NCBI GenBank assembly: GCA_034359265.1
Contig: CP136893.1
Coordinates: forward strand, 46,945,501-47,009,500
DNA from: Canna indica
Lineage: Eukaryota; Streptophyta; Magnoliopsida; Zingiberales; Cannaceae
Reading direction: 5' to 3'
Length of the DNA stretch: 64,000 bases
The stretch's first letter is position 1. The number at the start of each line of letters is the position of its first letter. Under the pieces are notes generated by a model. It was given only the letters and a program-made list of their open reading frames with translations, did not search any database and was not told the DNA's origin. Below are positions 24,601 to 36,373 of this stretch, piece after piece. Position numbers and translations under genes: made by a program.

Positions 24601-24608
24601 ATATTACA
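21968..24608 (-). repeat. Solo gypsy LTR (Tekay-like), minus orientation
   Basis: It runs from TGTTACGCCCC to ATATTACA and is flanked by perfect CTATA duplications (21963-21967 and 24609-24613), with no internal region: a solo LTR left by LTR-LTR recombination. It is the reverse complement of the family at 49842-52802. It holds a stem-loop repeat array (22595-22980) and GC/CT-rich leader-like sequence (23930-24190) that gives spurious open frames. An AT microsatellite lies at about 24566-24598. Confidence 0.9.
22595..22980. repeat. Stem-loop repeat array in solo gypsy LTR
   Basis: About eight units of the form AGGAATAATCGGG...CCGAACTTATTCC. The unit ends are complementary to each other and differ between units (GGATAA/TTATCC, GGAGCAA/TTGCTCC, GGAATAA/TTATTCC). 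It is the reverse complement of the arrays at 51577-52141 and 60254-60677. Confidence 0.8.
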
Positions 24609-24654
24609 CTATAAAACCATTTTCACTAGAAGCTGCCCAAGAATGCTATATATA

Positions 24655-25170
24655 ATTAAAGCTGAGTAAAGCCTTTTGCATTAAGACAGGCCTTATATCT
24701 TTCCACTTTACCCTTTGAGTCCCTTTTGGTCTTAAATATCCATTTACAACCAATGGGTTTTGCACCTTCAAGTAATAGTACAAGATCCCAAACATAGTTG
24801 TGTTGCATAGACCTTATTTCCTCATTCATGACATTAATCCTCATTCATGGCATCAATCCACTGTTGAGAGTTAAAGCTTTGCATGACTTGACATAAGTTG
24901 ATTGGGTCATCTTCCATCATATCAATGTCAGCCTCATGCTCTTCAAGAAATACAATGTAATCATTCAGAATTGCACTTTTCCTCTCCCTAGTGGATATTC
25001 TTAATGGCATTGGTTCTTGAGGTTGTTGAGTTTACTCTTGAGGCTGAATGGGGAGTACCTCAATGTTGTCTTATAAATCTGGATTTATTATCTGATCAAT
25101 GTCAAGAACAATAACTAAAAGAAGAGAGATGAACTCCTCATCAAAGACAACTTCCTTAACATTATCCCCC
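24655..25170 (-). pseudogene. Copia pol fragment (integrase end to reverse transcriptase start)
   Basis: Read on the minus strand it begins near EVVFDEEFISLL and continues with STRERKSAILNDYIVFLEEH, NSQQWIDAMNED and, after a shift, VWDLVLLLEGAKPIGCKWIF and RYKACLNAKGFTQ. These are the linker and first motifs of a copia reverse transcriptase. It stops abruptly on both sides, with no LTR or catalytic motif, and it is not from the inner copia, whose matching motif differs (TKWVYRNKL). Confidence 0.8.
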
Positions 25171-25194
25171 CCCCCTCCCCCCAAACTTTGCATC

Positions 25195-26291
25195 CTTAAA
25201 GAATTGGGCATTTCCTATCTCAATTTTTTGATCTGCCGGTCTACCACCTCAACTAGCCGCTCCTCATAGGAAACTGTTGAATCCACCTCCACTGTGGTAG
25301 GCTCAATCACATGGGACTCATCCCAAATGTACTTCTTCAGCATAGACACATGGAACACTTGACGACTCTTCTGACGACTCTAAGTTGCCAACAGTCTCTC
25401 TCTTATTAGCTTTACCTTTTCTACTGCCTCCTCCACCAGGTCATAATCGGTGTCTACAAACCTGAGTGCCCAACACCTCCTGGAAAGACTGCCAAAATCG
25501 AGCCATGAACTGAGTACCCCAATTTGAGATGATCATAACCGGAACACCATGATAAGCGATGATCCGATCTAAAAGCAACCTTGCATACTGCTCGACTGAA
25601 AATGTCATCCTGACTGTTATAAAATATGACGTCTTCGTTAGGCGATCCACCACTACCCAAATAGAATCATTGCCCTTTCCAAACTTTGGCAACCCCATCA
25701 CAAAATTCATGGTTATCTTCTCTCATTTTCACTCTGGAGCAATCCTGTCGGATTCAAATGCTCAGCCTTAACCTGCTAACACACCAGGCACTTAGATACG
25801 AACTAGGCCACATCTCTTTTCATTCATTTCCACCAATAATTCTGCCTTAGCTCAAGGTACATCTTTGTGGCTCCTGGATGCATAGTGTATGTGAACCAAT
25901 GAGCCATCTCTAGCACTTGCCTACGAACCTCAGTCATGTCTGGCACAACTATCTTGTTCTTGAACCTCAGAACGCCCTTCGAGTCAATACCAAAACCATT
26001 ATCGGCATCGCCTCTCATGGCCAGATCCTTAGAGAGTGCACAGAAAGCATCCTCCTCCTGCATTGCCCACGGTATGTCAACCAACGTGGACTGCACCCTC
26101 ATGTGAGCCAGCAACGCACTAGAAGCTAATACTGACAAGACTGCCTCGCCATCCAAACACATGGCCAAATCCTGAGCCAACAGCCTTCTCCTAACTGCCA
26201 AATATGCCAGACTGCCCATAGACTTCCTGCTCAAAGCATCAACTACCATGCGCGTTAGCCTTCCCTGGATGGTACATGATCGTGCAGTCAT
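25195..26291 (-). pseudogene. pol: Gypsy integrase and chromodomain-like end, decayed
   Basis: Part of the minus-strand gypsy relic. From high to low coordinates: DALSRKSMGSLAYLAVRRR; the integrase zinc-binding approach (EMAHWFTYTMHPGATKMYLELR, about 25830-25920); integrase core MNFVMGLPKFGKGNDSIWVVVDRLTK (25710-25630) and IAYHGVPVMI; then a deletion into FHVSMLKKYIWDESHVIEP and an end that matches the chromodomain-like tail of the element at 49842-61329. Most of the second half of the integrase is missing. No LTR adjoins. Confidence 0.82.
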
Positions 26292-27166
26292 AGTCCTTCA
26301 AGAGTTCAAGCCATCTTCTCTGCCTCAGTTTCAACTCCTTCTGGGTGAGCAAATATTGGAGGCTCTTATGATTAGTGTATATCTCACAAGCCTCGCCATA
26401 AAGATAGTGACACTACATCTTCAATGCGAACACCACTGCTACCAGCTCAAAATCATGAGTCGGGTAATTCTTCTCGTGAACCTTCAACTACCTGGAGGCA
26501 TAAGCTATCACCCTCATTCTGCATCAACACACAACCCAAGCCGACTCGGGAGGCATCATAGTAGAACTAGTGTCGACGTCAAGCGGTCCTTGAGCTTCAG
26601 AAAGCTCTCCTCACACTTACTGTCCCACTCGAACTTGACCTTCTTCTGAGTCAGGCGGTTCAATGGTGCTGCGATCCTGGAGAAATTCTCCACAAATTTT
26701 CTGTAATAACCTACGAACCCCAGGAAACTGCGGATCTCAGTGACATTAGTCGGCCTCTTCCAATTCTGAACTGCTTCTATCTTTGTGGGGCCCACCTTTA
26801 CCCCTTCCCTGGACACCATATGGCTAAGGAACCCCACACTCTCCAACCAGAACACGCACTTGGAGAATTTGGCATACAAGCGGTGCTCCTGGAGGATCTC
26901 TAGAACCATCTACAAGTGCTCAGCATGCTCATCTCTACTCCTGGAATATATCAAGATATCATCAATGAATACTATCACAAGTTTATCCAAGTATTCCCTG
27001 AGCACTCGGTTCATCAGATCCATAAATGCTGTAGGTGCCCTAGTCAGCCCCAAGGACATCACCAGGAACTCAAAGTGCCCCAAGGATGTTATTGTCCCGG
27101 ATCCTCAACTGATGGTACCCTGACCGCAGGTCAATATTAGAAAACCACTGAGCCCCCTGAAGCTGA
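26292..27166 (-). pseudogene. pol: Gypsy reverse transcriptase and RNase H, decayed
   Basis: On the minus strand this covers the second half of the reverse transcriptase and the RNase H. The best frame (26909-26556) reads [38 protein letters not shown] and [16 protein letters not shown], the connection domain of gypsy pol. The catalytic Asp-Asp region and the RNase H around 26290-26550 are shifted. Upstream, near 27168, about 50 bp covering the [15 protein letters not shown] segment is deleted compared with the plus-strand gypsy copy. Confidence 0.8.
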
Positions 27167-27970
27167 TCAAATAAGCTGCCGATAGTCAATGCACATCTGC
27201 ATGGATCCATCTTTCTTTTTCACAAAGAGCACCGGAGCACCCCAAGGTGAAACACTTGGGTGAATGAAACCCAACTCAAGTAACTCCTGCAACTGGGACT
27301 TCAACTCCCTCAACTCAGCTGGTGCCATCCGATACGACGAAATGTAGATCGGCCTTACTCCATGCTGCAAATCAATACAGAACTTAATCTCCCTCTCTAG
27401 AGGCAACCCTGGCAACTCCTCCGGAAACACATTAGAGAACTCGCATACCACGGGCGTCCCCCCGATGTCCCTAGCCGCTCTCCCGCCTCCCTCTGCCACA
27501 GACACAAAGGCCAAGAAGGAATGACATCCACCTAGAAGTAGCTTCTGAGCCTTAAGAGCTGAAATTGCCATCAACGAAACCCCCCTTCCCTCATCCTCGA
27601 AGGTAAAATGCGGCAACCCAGGCTTACTGAAGATCATAGTCTTAGCCCTGCAATACACTGAGGCGAAATGGTCCGCCAACCAATCCATGCCCAAAATCAC
27701 ATCAAGCTCCAGCATCGGCAGGAGTGTCAATTCGACTATCAACACATGCCCACAAATGACAACCTCGCAGCCCCAAAAGACTGTCTCTTCATTCATAGAA
27801 ATGCCCGTAGGCGTAGACACCATAAGAGGTAAATCAAGAACAAAGGGTTTCCCTGCCAACTTAGCAGCAAATATAGTGGATACGAAAGAGTGCGTAGCAC
27901 CGGGATCAAACAAGACGTATGCAATAGCAGAACCAACAACAAGGTTACATGACAGTACTGCCCTGGACAC
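27167..27970 (-). pseudogene. pol: Gypsy protease to reverse transcriptase, open segment
   Basis: A 267-residue open stretch of a polyprotein; its first codon is GTG, so it is not an independent gene. Residues 20-30 hold the aspartic protease motif [24 protein letters not shown] at about 87-99 is the second protease signature. Residues 180-265 start the reverse transcriptase ([47 protein letters not shown]). The frame ends at the deletion near 27168. It closely resembles 53680-54530 of the plus-strand gypsy. Confidence 0.85.
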
Positions 27971-28150
27971 CTAAGCGCCCTCTTGGTTCATAGAAAACAC
28001 TCGTGCAGCGGGCCTCTCTAAACCACCAGCTCGCTGGCCTCCTCCCTGAGTCTGACCCCTTTGAGCTACGGAACCCACTGACATCGGTGTCTTTCCTCTA
28101 GTCTGATCAGGCTGCTGACTGCCCTTGCTAAGATAATCCTTTTTCTTGTC
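27971..28150 (-). pseudogene. Gypsy gag C-terminal remnant
   Basis: On the minus strand it reads like the region after the gag zinc knuckle of the plus-strand copy (KDYLSKGSQQPDQTRGK, then QRGQTQGGGQRAGG). Homology stops near 28150, where a different sequence starts. The knuckle itself is lost. Confidence 0.6.
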
Positions 28151-28673
28151 TCATCTAATGATGAACATGGAACGATGTCTGAGCTTAACCCCATTATCGA
28201 TGAGTGTTTGAATGCGGTTGTCCACTAGCACCATATGGTGTTACTTCGGTGTGGCGGCGTTCGCCTGATTCCGAGTACCAGCCATTGCGGGGCACTAAAT
28301 ATTTTTGTCTGAAGTCAGAGTGATATGGTGCGGCGCATCTCCTAGCCATGTGCGACTCTGATGTGGGGGGACCTGCAAAAAACACTCCGACGCTCAAGTC
28401 TCTTGGAATATAGGTGTACCTGGGAATCATCGTGTCTGTATATGGTGCAGGATGCAGGATGTTTGGCGATAATATCTCCCAAAAATCTCATGGGAGATAT
28501 GCTCAAAATGGGTCGAGGCTGATCTCGGATATATCGGGCTCATTACAGATGGCAGAAGTGATTTTTTTAATCTTTTGAGAAAGGGGAGACTGAGAAGCAA
28601 GGAATGATCTTACTTGATGAAGACATAATAGTGACGGAAGCGATTTTCTTAATTTTCTAAGAAAGACGGGATC
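28151..28673. other. LTR-like relic, left flank of element B
   Basis: No gene. 28300-28510 shares several blocks with 46820-47040 in the same orientation (GGCGCATCTCCT, GACGCTCAAGT, TGTACCTG). These resemble a gypsy-type LTR of another family. 28156-28290, on the minus strand, could be a short gag start (MAGTRNQANAATP), but it is broken and uncertain. Confidence 0.4.
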
Positions 28674-28678
28674 CTCCT

Positions 28679-30287
28679 AGTTGGTGAAATGGTCACACTA
28701 GAGGGAGGGTGTATAGTGTGTTATCTAAATCTTTTTGTTTAATTATGGTTTTAAACTTTTCTTAAACTACTTAGAAAATTCACAAATCAAGTAGCAAGCG
28801 GAAGCAATATATAAATGATAAGCAATACGAAACGCAAAGTAAACAACGCTAACACAATAATTTATAGTGGTTCGGCCCCAATGCCTACTCCACTACCTAA
28901 GCACGCTTAAGATTTTCAAACTAGTTTTACTAGATTAATTAGTTTCCTTACAATGAGGATTTTACACCGGGAAGTCTCCGCTCTCAAACCGAATGCACTT
29001 CCACACCCGGAAGTATCTCGCCTTCCTACCGAGAGCACTCTCCCACCTCAATCCTAAGGACAACTCAACTAATCGTAGCAAACTACGTTTACACCGGTGG
29101 TTTTAAACCTCAAACACCAAGGCTACCACCCAATTTCAAGACCTAACAATCTAGGTCTTTACAAGCTCAAATACAATAAAATAAATCACAAAAATACACA
29201 GATAATGAAGAAAATAAATAATACAACAAATACTTAGCTCCAAACACGAGTCCTAATTCCTCTTGATGCCTCAATGATGAATCGTTCAAAGCTTAAAGGC
29301 AAGATCAAGGGTGTATCATAGAATCTAGGGTTATCAAAGGGATGGCTCAAGAAAAGCTTTGCGAATGATCAAGAATGGCTCAATAGAATAATGGATCATA
29401 GAAGAAAGACTCCCACGGCTTGGTATTTATAAGCCATGAAGAGTTGGCCTCAAATAGCCAACTCAATGGCTAGAAAAATAGCCATTTTCGGTGTCCGATC
29501 GCAGGTCCAGACGATCATCGATCGACCGACCGAGCAACCGCATGCCTACTACCAATTTCAAGCAATATTCGATCGACCAAATGGTCGACCGAAACTGGGT
29601 AGACTGCTTGGTTTTGGCTGATTTTTCTACTCGTTTGTTCGTTTTTAGGTTCGATCTTCGCTAAGTCTACTTATATAATATTTCTTAACTTTAAAACATA
29701 AATGTAAGGATTACCCCCCCCCCCCCCCCTCCCTATTTGGATTCAATAAAAAATTCTAAAAAAATCAAAATCCTTAAGAATCAAAATCTAACTTTTGGAG
29801 TCCAGTACAAATTTTCGAAAAACAAAATTTTTCTAATCTTCCCGGTCAAATATGGGTAGGCTAAAGACTTCCAAAAAATCCTTTAAAATATCTCGTTATC
29901 TAGTTTTTACCTAAGCAACAATTACCGGTACTTTTAGTGTCAAGAAAATGTCTAGGTTATATAGTCCTCCAAGGAGCTCCCTAGGCTTAGTGAATTTCAT
30001 GGTCTTTTCTAATTTTTTGATTTTTCATATTTTGAGGTTCGGGATTGGTTTTTAGGTTCTTATGCATCATCATAAGGATTTACAACACAAGCTAGACACC
30101 CTAGACCTAAACTTTAACTTCCCGAAGAATCCCGAGCGTCCTTGCTGATTTCTTCAATTTTTTCGATTGGGGACGTCGAGCGCTAACCGATATGGAACCT
30201 GAAAATATTTTTCAATGAAACATTAGTTCCATATTTGTTATCATCAAAACCGAGATTAACACCAAGGTAGAGAACCTTAGGCCAACA
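28679..30287 (-). repeat. 3' LTR of element B
   Basis: On the minus strand it starts TGTTGGCCTAAGG (30287) and ends near CATTTCACCAACT (28679). GATCGACCGACC motifs lie at 29500-29590, and a TATA-like TTATAAATACC reads on the minus strand at about 29423-29433. A 16-base C run is at about 29713. Confidence 0.9.
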
Positions 30288-31221
30288 ATGTCCTCCTTTT
30301 TAATGATGACAAACATCCTTAAGAAAATATATCATTTAAGCACAAAGGATATCAAACATGAAATTTCTCCCCCTATCAACATGCATATCTATGGAAATAA
30401 ACTCCCCCTATCTATATGCATGGTTTCCTATATTTTCTTTCCTTTTTACCTAGATTTTTCTCCCCTTTTTGACATCACGCAAAAATGGCAAGAAAAGTTA
30501 ACTATGGTCAAAGTTGGGACTTGAAAACTAGTTTTCATGAAATCGAAGTCAACCAACTCAAGTGACGAAAAAAATATATCGAATGAAAGACTAAGTAATA
30601 CATGATATAATGAAGCGATAGTCACAAACCAAAACTAGGAATCATGTACTAACTCAAGTATCGATATTTCCAAGTATCGGTCAATGAGTCAAAAATTATT
30701 TTAGAAATGAATTTTCTCTCTAAAATATTAGAACGATACCAAAAGTGAATTCAAAATATCATACTTGAAATCTCATTCGAAGATTGGACCAAAAATCAAA
30801 GTATCGGAAAAATGAACATTTGGGATGAACGATACTTTAAAGTTTTGAAATCCAATTTAAAAAACCCATATCAAATCATATTCTTACTGAAAATCTTTAA
30901 AAAATTTACTAGAGAAACTAAATTTTTTAGAGAACATGCAGTTTCAAGAATGATCCAAAAATCAATTTTTTGCATTTTTCTAAATATAACTGAAATCTAG
31001 TGGCACTTTCGTAAATATTAGCTATTTTTTAAAAGTTTTTAGTTTTCATTCAAACTTTCCAGATATCAAGATATAATTATTTAAAGCATGTTTATCAAGT
31101 TTGAAATGAAAATGATGTCATTTGGTCAAAATTTTATCTTAGCAAGATTTCATTCAAAAACAAGCATGATAACATGAAATTGCTAAGTATCAAATTTTAT
31201 TCTTTACTCATAGTTTTTCAA
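30288..31221 (-). other. Non-coding internal region of element B (3' side)
   Basis: No gene. On the minus strand the AAAAAGGAGGACAT run at 30288-30301 borders the 3' LTR and is the likely polypurine tract. Further purine runs at 30367 and 30403 resemble those of element A. The accessory ORF of element A is absent. Confidence 0.65.
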
Positions 31222-33748
31222 TGTCACACCCCAACTGAGGGTCGTGTGATCGGCCAGGGTCTACATACTACCCTGTAGCCTACTACCTACATTGATCATC
31301 AAGAAAATCAGAACACATCGGATAAAAGAAGCCACAATGAAATTTTATTTAACTTTTCAAAGTTCACAAATATGTTTTTCAAATAAAAGAAGAAAAGCTA
31401 ACATCGTCACAAACTGGAACATCTCAGGTTCAAAGTTTATTACAAGTTTTTTTTAAAAAACAATGACTGTCAGTGTAGGAAAATGACAACACAACAAATA
31501 GACTATGACTAAAGGACGTCGCTACGAGATTTGGCACCACCGCCTGCCCTCCAGTTGCACCATGACGACAAGCCTCAACTCATTGATCATACTCTGCAAA
31601 ACAAAAAGAAATAAACTGTGAGTCCACTTGGGACTTAGTCAGCGGTTCTTTCGAACCTCCACATAATTCTCCATTGGCATGCATAAACATATAAGGCAAC
31701 ATAATATATAGACAGGGAGGTAAGTTACTTTTAATATGACTACCGACTCCGTGAGTCATTCTGTATAGACCATATATGAGAAAAACCTATCATACGGCCT
31801 AATTAAGCCACTTGGCATCCGGCCCTTAAGGCCTACTTAGGATCTAGAAATCCCGGCTATACCCGGCCCTACCATACAAGGTAGAATCACACTGCCGCTC
31901 GGGCCACACCATATCAAGATGAAGTCAAGAAATCTCGGGCCATCGACTAGGATGGTCTACTAGTCTCCAGACACTGTCTAGGGTAGGGATAGCTAGTCCC
32001 ACCCAACTGGGGTCTGACACCTAGAGGGCTCGCTAGTGCATCTCAAGACCCAATCACTGGGCGAGTCAAGCATTGGTCATTTCCAACCGCCCATGCTTCT
32101 CGGCAGACCATCGCAAGCACATCACACAATCAAAATGTCCTAGAGTTTCCTTATATACACTTCGGGCAGTTTCCCGTAACCGACCCTAATCCGGCCTGCA
32201 GGGTCAACAATTTAATGTTACCCTTCCGAAAATGTGTACACCTAATAATTCTAGGTTTCCTAAAATGAATACAAGAAGTCCTAGAAGTTGTGTCATTTCC
32301 TAGTTAAGTTTCCATATCTAATATGTACCTTGCAATGTCCTACATGTTTTCTAGCGTCATACGCTACCTTGGGTGAGGAATTTTGTGAACCGAACTTGGA
32401 ATTCCACCCATGAACATTTTCGGACAGCATATATAAATTAAAAAAAGGTAAATATAACAACTACTAAGTATAACTATGAGATTCAACATTAAACATTTAT
32501 ATACTGCATTTATAATTTAAATTCAAAAATAGCTTATCTAGCATGGTAAGATAACAATGAATTCAACAAGGCATGTACTTTTAAGCATGGTAAAAAAATA
32601 TCACACCATTTTAAAAAGTTAAGAGGAATGATCTAAGGATGGTCACTATGCTATCATTCCTACAATCACATGCATCAATAAAATAGCTTGCTATAGTTAG
32701 AATATATCTTTCCTAAGTGTCATCATGTCTCTATTGTTTGAGCACTCTAACTATGGAACTTACCATCTCAAGCTCACCCTCTCCCTCCCCCTAGGCTTGG
32801 CCGAGCCTTGAGCAGGGTGAACCTTGCTCGGCCATGCCTCTTAGGGTAGAAAGGGAAGAGGAGGTTTAACCCCAACCCTAATTCATTGTCTTATCCTAAT
32901 TACATATTGACCAATTTACCCTTCCCCCTATACTCGGCCGAGCCTTGATCATGGAAGTTTGAGGTTGCTCGGCCGAACCTATACTTAGGGAAGATGAGTT
33001 CCATCAATACTTGAAATCGACGACTATGAACATACTATTCATGAAATCAAGATCATCCGAGGGCTCTACTTTCGTCAAGGGAATTGGGGAAAATTTTGGC
33101 ATGACCTTTCCCCTTTTCCCTTGGTTCGGCAGCCCTGTTACTCAAGGAATCGATAAGAAATCATGACGATCCGACAAGAATCAATGCAAAACAGCGAATA
33201 CACAAACCCGAAACCAAGAATCATCGGAACTCGCGAGAAAACGAAGCCTAGCAAATCCTAGGGGTTCGGCTACCCGCCTCCCCCAATCCATCAAATCCAA
33301 CCACTCACACTTTGCTTGAGGAAGATGAAGGATCGGACATTGACGACCGCGAATCTTTCGGCGATGATGCGAAACCCGGATCGACCAAGATCTCTCCCGC
33401 TTTCTCCTTCTCCCCCTCTCCCTATGCGCTGCCTTGTGCGACTCCTAGATAAGTCGCACGGCAGCTTAGATGAGGGATTTTATTCCCTCATCTAACATGC
33501 CATAATTGCCCTTGCCACTTAATACTGACTTGACTCAGCCCGAGTTCGACTTGGGTTCCGACTCTAAACTCGATTAAGGTATAAATGCATAAAAGGAAAG
33601 AGTCATTTAACCAATTTAACTTCATACATCAATAGTCGAGTCATACATTCTACTCGAGGCGATTCCGAGGCTCGATTCGACTGACCCCAGCTCCGGCGCG
33701 CTGCACCAAAATAGATTTTTATATTAGAAAAAAAATTCGGGTCTTACA
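31222..33748 (-). repeat. Solo gypsy LTR inside element B
   Basis: It runs from TGTCACACCCC to GTCTTACA with perfect TTCAA duplications (31217-31221 and 33749-33753) and no internal region. It is a diverged subfamily of the LTRs at 21968, 49842 and 61496: the opening (GGGTCGTGTGATCGGCCAGGGT) and the overall plan agree, but the stem-loop array is not recognisable. Confidence 0.88.
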
Positions 33749-35301
33749 TTCAAACATAGATACTTACACACCTTACATGAGTAATCTAAATATGTTTGTG
33801 AAGTTTGGACTCAAAATGAGATTTCTAAGTCAAATTATTGACTTAGGTCAAATTTTTTCAAGTTTGAGTCCCCTAAGTTCAGCTAGTTATCATTTTTCCC
33901 ATTTACACATGATTTTTAAATTTTAGCCACATGAAAGTAGATCATGAGTAAGCTCAAATATGTTTTTCAAGTTTCACCTTAAAATAAAGTCTCTAAGGTG
34001 AAATTCTATCTAGAGCACATTTCATTCAAATAAGATTTCATTAAATTGTCTAAGTATCAAAATCAATTATCATGCAAGATCATTCATGAGCATAGAGAGA
34101 TCATTTAATCAAGAAAATTGATGTATTATGCAAGAATTTTACCAAAATGAAACTCATACCTCATTTCTTGAGAAATTCCAGAATTTTCACTTTCTTTCCA
34201 TTTTCCTTTAGCCTCCAAATTTACCATTTTCTCAACTTGCAGGAATGCTTCATTAACATCATAATGAAATCATATACCAACTAGCAAGCTAACATACTAA
34301 ATAGCAAAGGTTCAATGCAAAGTTTTATTTAAAAATCTCAACCTACGCTAGATAGTAAAGACTCATTTTAAAAAGGTTAACATGATATCAAAATGAATCA
34401 AAGAGATCTTAAAATATGAAATATTTGGAAAATGAGATCTCTAAACATATTTAACTAGTTTGGACTTTAAAAAAAAAACCCTAATAATATATATTCACCT
34501 GGAGCAAGTTTCATTCAATGAAATTTGTCTGAGTAATAAAGTTCTACCTAGTCATGAGAAATCAAGAATTTAACATGTAATTACCATCATAAGTAAAGAG
34601 ACACCTATAAAGCGATAATATTGAGGTATTATACTAGAATTTTGTGAAAATCGAAATCATACCTCATACTTGAAAATTTAGCCAAACTAATATTTTTCAT
34701 TCTAATTTGCCTTCCATTTAACCTTAGATTTAACTTGCATGATAAAATCATTGGTAACATAATGGCATGATTATTTTAAGCAAGTTAATCATTCTAGATA
34801 ACAAAGCAAGCATCAAAGTTTTCATTCAAAATCCAACTTTGCTAAATAATTTGAAATCGGTTTTAAATAAAATCAAGTCATATCAAAAATGAATATTAAG
34901 AGATCACAAGTGTAATGAAGATGAAAAATTGATCTCCAACCCTTCCTATTGGTTGAAAACCGAAAGGCCACGATGAGCCTACGATTTGAAACCACAAGGT
35001 CGCATGAGCCCGTTATAGGCTACATAGGTCCCCGAAGAGATCAAAAATCAAAAATCAAAAACATTTTTGAAAGCATATCATGAGTGGGAAAAAATAATCA
35101 ATTTAAGCAAGTATGATGAACTCCAACTATTAATGGATCAATTGAAGTTAAGAGATGATACCAAACCTTTTAGATTCCAACTTTCATTTCCATAGGCATC
35201 TAGGTGGAAATCTTGAGATTGCAACCATGTAAGGATCTTTCATTAAATTCTTGGTCAACTTCAACACATCATTTTCCCTTATCCTTGTGCAGTAGCTTCC
35301 C
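33749..35301 (-). other. Non-coding internal region of element B (5' side)
   Basis: No gene. 34930-35030 is the reverse complement of 2281-2380 in element A, so this is family sequence. It is AT-rich throughout. Confidence 0.65.
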
Positions 35302-36367
35302 CTACAAAAGAGCATGAAACTTTTGGTTCCTAAATGGCTTTGGGTCCTTTGGGGTTAGTTGGCCTAGGAATAAAAAACAATGACCATGAAACTTTTTCTT
35401 TTCATTTTTAACATGGACATGAGATTTAATGATAGAATGTTTGACATAAGAAGGATGATGGGCATGAGCATTCTTAAGGGTAACATTCTTCTTTTGAGGT
35501 TTCCTAAATAAGACATTTTGATTTTTAGAATTGAAAGAAGAAGTATTAACTTTCCTACTTAAAATCAACATCTCATTTTTCAACTCATTCATAGATTTAT
35601 GCAATGCATGTAATTGAGATTTTAACATGCAATTCTCATTTTCTAAATTGTCATTTTTAAGCTTCAAATCTTTAAGCTCAAGTTCTACATTATCATGGCA
35701 TGAATCAAATGACCTAGATTTCAATTTTTCATTTTCTAATTTGGATTCATGCAAATGAAAATTAAGCATCACATTTTCCTTTTTCAGCATTTTATTTTCC
35801 TTATCTTTTCTAACAAGCAAGACATACATTTTTCTACACTTATCTACTAACTCATCATATGGCTTGTTATAAGAACTAGTAGAGCTAGCATCACCATTTT
35901 CATTAGCATGACTAGGTGAAGGAGAGTGTACCTCATCAATAGCGTCTATGAGGCTAACTTTAGGTGTGGCTTCATAGTGATGGCTAGAGGGTGCTTCAAG
36001 TGAGTGAGAGGTGGAGGTGGAAGCACTTGACATCTTCCTTGGTTTGTTCTTCATGCTTGAGCAATTTTTCTTCACATGCCCCTTTTTTTTGCAAGCATGA
36101 TAAATTACCTTTCGTTTTCGGCTCTTAGAATTGCTCATTTGACTAGAAGCACTATGAGCATCAAAACCAAGATTTGTAGTAGGTGAGTGACCATTGTCAT
36201 CACCACCTTCATTAAAAGTGTCAATTTCTTCGGTTTTAACATGATGATATAAAACATTTAAACTAGCCCATAAATCAAAAGCCGTAGAGCAATGCATGAC
36301 TTTTTCAAGAATGTCATTTGGTAAGGTGCAAAGAATACAATTCATGACATCTCCACTATACTTAAAT
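35302..36367 (-). pseudogene. gag: Copia gag, N-terminally truncated but long open frame (element B)
   Basis: The frame is open from an internal ATG at 36345 for 347 codons. It begins in the second half of the gag domain (EKVMHCSTAFDLWASLNVLY). A zinc knuckle at residues 85-97 (HACKKKGHVKKNC) has its first Cys changed to Tyr. Ser/His-rich linkers follow, then a long coiled coil at about residues 165-265 (RKDKENKMLKKEN, ENEKLKS, LKLKNDNLENEN). The end shows FHGHCF fused to LTPKDPKPF by a deletion of the second knuckle seen in element A. The N-terminal 70 or so residues were lost in the deletion that reaches the LTR. A coiled-coil gag without pol suggests particle formation on borrowed enzymes; that is inference. 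Confidence 0.8.
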
Positions 36368-36373
36368 ATTTTG

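Noticed and set aside
28194..28430. Minus-strand 78-codon frame as a host gene
   Set aside because: It overlaps the LTR-like repeat shared with 46820-47040 and has no recognisable domain.
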